Part shown: piece after piece, positions 62,794 through 64,000 of the stretch
How positions within the stretch are numbered: the first letter of the stretch is position 1
Layout: each line of letters begins with the position of its first letter
NCBI GenBank assembly: GCA_016223145.1
Contig: JACRPN010000008.1
Span: forward strand, 352,456 to 416,455
DNA length: 64,000 bases
Source of the DNA: Armatimonadota bacterium
Lineage (GTDB): Bacteria > Armatimonadota > Fimbriimonadia > Fimbriimonadales > Fimbriimonadaceae
Reading direction: 5' to 3'
Made by a program: the position numbers and the translations under genes
The notes under the pieces: generated by a model
Databases searched by the model: none
Seen by the model: only the letters and a program-made list of their open reading frames with translations
Told to the model about the DNA's origin: nothing

Positions 62794-63768
62794 TCAGGAT
62801 CCAGAAGCGCCGACGGTTGCCGACAGCGTCACAGGCAGGCCTGTGCGCAGCAATTTGAGCGTCATTGGCGATCCAACCTGTTGGTCCAGCATGATTCGCG
62901 CAAAGTCGATCTGGTTTCCCACCCTTTGGCCGCCCATTTCGATGAGCACGTCGTCCACACGCAGCCCGGCCCGTTGAGCGGGCGTGTTTGGAAGCACCGA
63001 ACGGACCTGCGCGCCGCCGACGGGCGAATCCGAACACAGGATCCCGAGGCTCGGATACTGGACCCGGTGCCCCGACGAGCGGAAGCCCTCGATCACGCGC
63101 TGAAGGACGCGCGGGCTGGCGGCATAGGCCACGGCGAGCGAGCCAGGACCCACTGTCTTCGAGCCTGCAAACCCCTGAGCGAAGCCCGCCGAGGGGGAAA
63201 GCCCCGCATCGGAAGCCAGGTTGGCGTTGAGGATGCCGGCGAGGCTGCCGTCGAGCGTGATGAGGGGAGCGCCGGCGATCGGCTGGCTCTGGAACTCAAA
63301 CCGGACCTCGGTGAGGGGCAGCAGTCGGCGCTGCTCGGAGAAGATGCCGGCCTTGGTGTCGGAACTCAGCTCCGAGCGGATGGGGTTGCCGCCGATGATC
63401 GCAAGCATGCGGCTCGGCACCTTGGCCGTTGCGGGCAGAGCTGAAATCGGCTTGAAATCTCCGGCCTGGTTTGGTGCGGCGACATAGAGCGCAAGACCTG
63501 TAATCGCGTCCGTCGAACGGAGCGTGACGGTGAAGCCCCCGCCGCCAGACCGGGTTGCCGTCATCGCGCTGGGCGAAGCCGCCGAAAGCTGGGTCAAGAA
63601 ATAGCCGCGCGCATCGATGCAGACCCCGATGGCAGGGGCTGTCGCCGGCGCGGAGAGCGCCACGATCGAGGGCCGCGCCTTCTGCCAGGCCAAAGTCTCT
63701 TCTCGCGTCAGGGTTTGAGGTCCCGACAGCGCCGCGAGCGCCAGAGCGCTAACCGCCGACAAGTACAT
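62794..63768 (-). CDS. HtrA-like protein with PDZ domain, protease triad lost
   Basis: About 324 residues from the ATG at 63768 (MYLSAVSALALAALSG, signal peptide). The chymotrypsin-like fold is recognisable: GVCIDARGYFLTQLSAA where HtrA has T-x-x-H-V, TDAITGLALYV for the Asp strand, and IAGAPLITLDGSLAGI where HtrA has G-N-S-G-G-P-L. His and Ser are both absent, so it is a pseudoprotease. The PDZ domain (SLGILCSDSPVGGAQVRSVLPNTPAQRAGLRVDDVLIEMGG) is intact. Likely an exported peptide-binding or chaperone-like factor. It overlaps the next gene by 20 bases. Confidence 0.85.
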   Translation of the reverse strand: MYLSAVSALALAALSGPQTLTREETLAWQKARPSIVALSAPATAPAIGVCIDARGYFLTQLSAASPSAMTATRSGGGGFTVTLRSTDAITGLALYVAAPNQAGDFKPISALPATAKVPSRMLAIIGGNPIRSELSSDTKAGIFSEQRRLLPLTEVRFEFQSQPIAGAPLITLDGSLAGILNANLASDAGLSPSAGFAQGFAGSKTVGPGSLAVAYAASPRVLQRVIEGFRSSGHRVQYPSLGILCSDSPVGGAQVRSVLPNTPAQRAGLRVDDVLIEMGGQRVGNQIDFARIMLDQQVGSPMTLKLLRTGLPVTLSATVGASGS

Positions 63769-64000
63769 TGTTCGAGGTGCTGACCTCCATGGCACGGTTG
63801 GCTCCTGTCGCGGCGTCTTTGTCGCTGCGGATCAGGATCAGGGGCTGGGTATCCGGGGTGAAGGGCTCCGTCATGACCGCGTTCATCGCCACGGCGTTTT
63901 CGATGTCTGACGAGATGGCTTCCGCTCCCAGAACCACCGGCTCGCGCTTTGCATTCGAGCGATCAGAATTGGCGAGGCCGTTTCGGCCGTCGCTGCGTTT
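63749..64000 (-). CDS. C-terminal part of a gene cut by the right edge
   Basis: The frame is open to base 64000. The visible end reads KREPVVLGAEAISSDIENAV, AMNAVMTEPFTPDTQPLILI, RSDKDAATGANRAMEVSTSNN. No family recognised. Its stop overlaps the start of the HtrA-like gene, so the two are probably one operon. Confidence 0.6.
   Translation of the reverse strand, partial: KRSDGRNGLANSDRSNAKREPVVLGAEAISSDIENAVAMNAVMTEPFTPDTQPLILIRSDKDAATGANRAMEVSTSNNVLVGG

Noticed and set aside
62766..62795. GTAGCCGCAGGCC...GGCTGCGCAGC as a full second copy of the palindrome at 53747
   Set aside because: Only one arm matches well; the dyad is too imperfect to call a copy.

Overview
The window is a GC-rich, densely coded bacterial chromosome segment with about 70 supportable protein genes. 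I found no tRNA, rRNA or CRISPR array. Both edges cut through genes. The following suggest a diderm, aerobic heterotroph of a little-studied phylum: a PEP-CTERM protein, several signal-peptide and lipoprotein genes, a probable outer-membrane barrel, Suf-type Fe-S assembly, complex I subunits (NuoB, NuoI), MreB, and a high density of short tandem repeats and REP-like palindromes. Armatimonadota (Fimbriimonas-like) is my best guess, by inference only; Planctomycetota or a similar phylum cannot be excluded.

Layout. 0-5 kb: sugar oxidoreductase (cut), a small gene plus nucleotidyltransferase pair, a PEP-CTERM protein, acetoacetyl-CoA synthetase. 5-12.6 kb: HicB-like protein, AAA ATPase, methyltransferase, acetyltransferase, a glycine-rich RRM protein, then a REPIN-like repeat pair beside a degenerate REP-associated transposase that is co-directional with a P-II gene. 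12.6-18.5 kb: Phd/VapC toxin-antitoxin pair, two acetyltransferases, a lipoprotein cytochrome c-sugar dehydrogenase fusion, D-lyxose isomerase, an MmgE/PrpD protein. 18.9-24.0 kb: a compact operon of ECF sigma factor, 171-aa protein, TPR-CHAT protease and exported subtilisin. 24-28.6 kb: sufB, followed by two further copies of its own 3' end, each separated by small cargo genes. 28.6-35 kb: secreted proteins, Pth, MreB, Nfu. 35-44.5 kb: thioredoxin reductase coupled to a secreted metallopeptidase-like protein, a nucleoside-binding lipoprotein plus nucleoside hydrolase, L28. 44.6-56 kb: Mfd, NuoB, NuoI, a membrane glycosyltransferase-like protein, a double-domain pterin synthase, HNH nuclease, cysteine dioxygenase, oligopeptidase F. 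56-64 kb: a second PIN-toxin pair, a class V aminotransferase, an rRNA methyltransferase, glycosyltransferase, RecJ, an inactive HtrA-like protein, and a cut gene.

Four signals stand out. (1) The 3' end of sufB has been displaced at least once, probably twice, by small integrase-less cassettes; the second copy reads as a perfect native SufB C-terminus if one inserted T is removed. (2) The sigma-CHAT-subtilisin operon looks like an inducible protease cascade. (3) Families of 7-, 8- and 9-bp tandem repeats lie both between genes and in frame inside sufB, pepF, mfd and the acetoacetyl-CoA synthetase gene. (4) At least 17 genes have a TATAAT-like hexamer only 6-8 nt before the start codon, the pattern expected of leaderless transcripts; this also settles several start sites.
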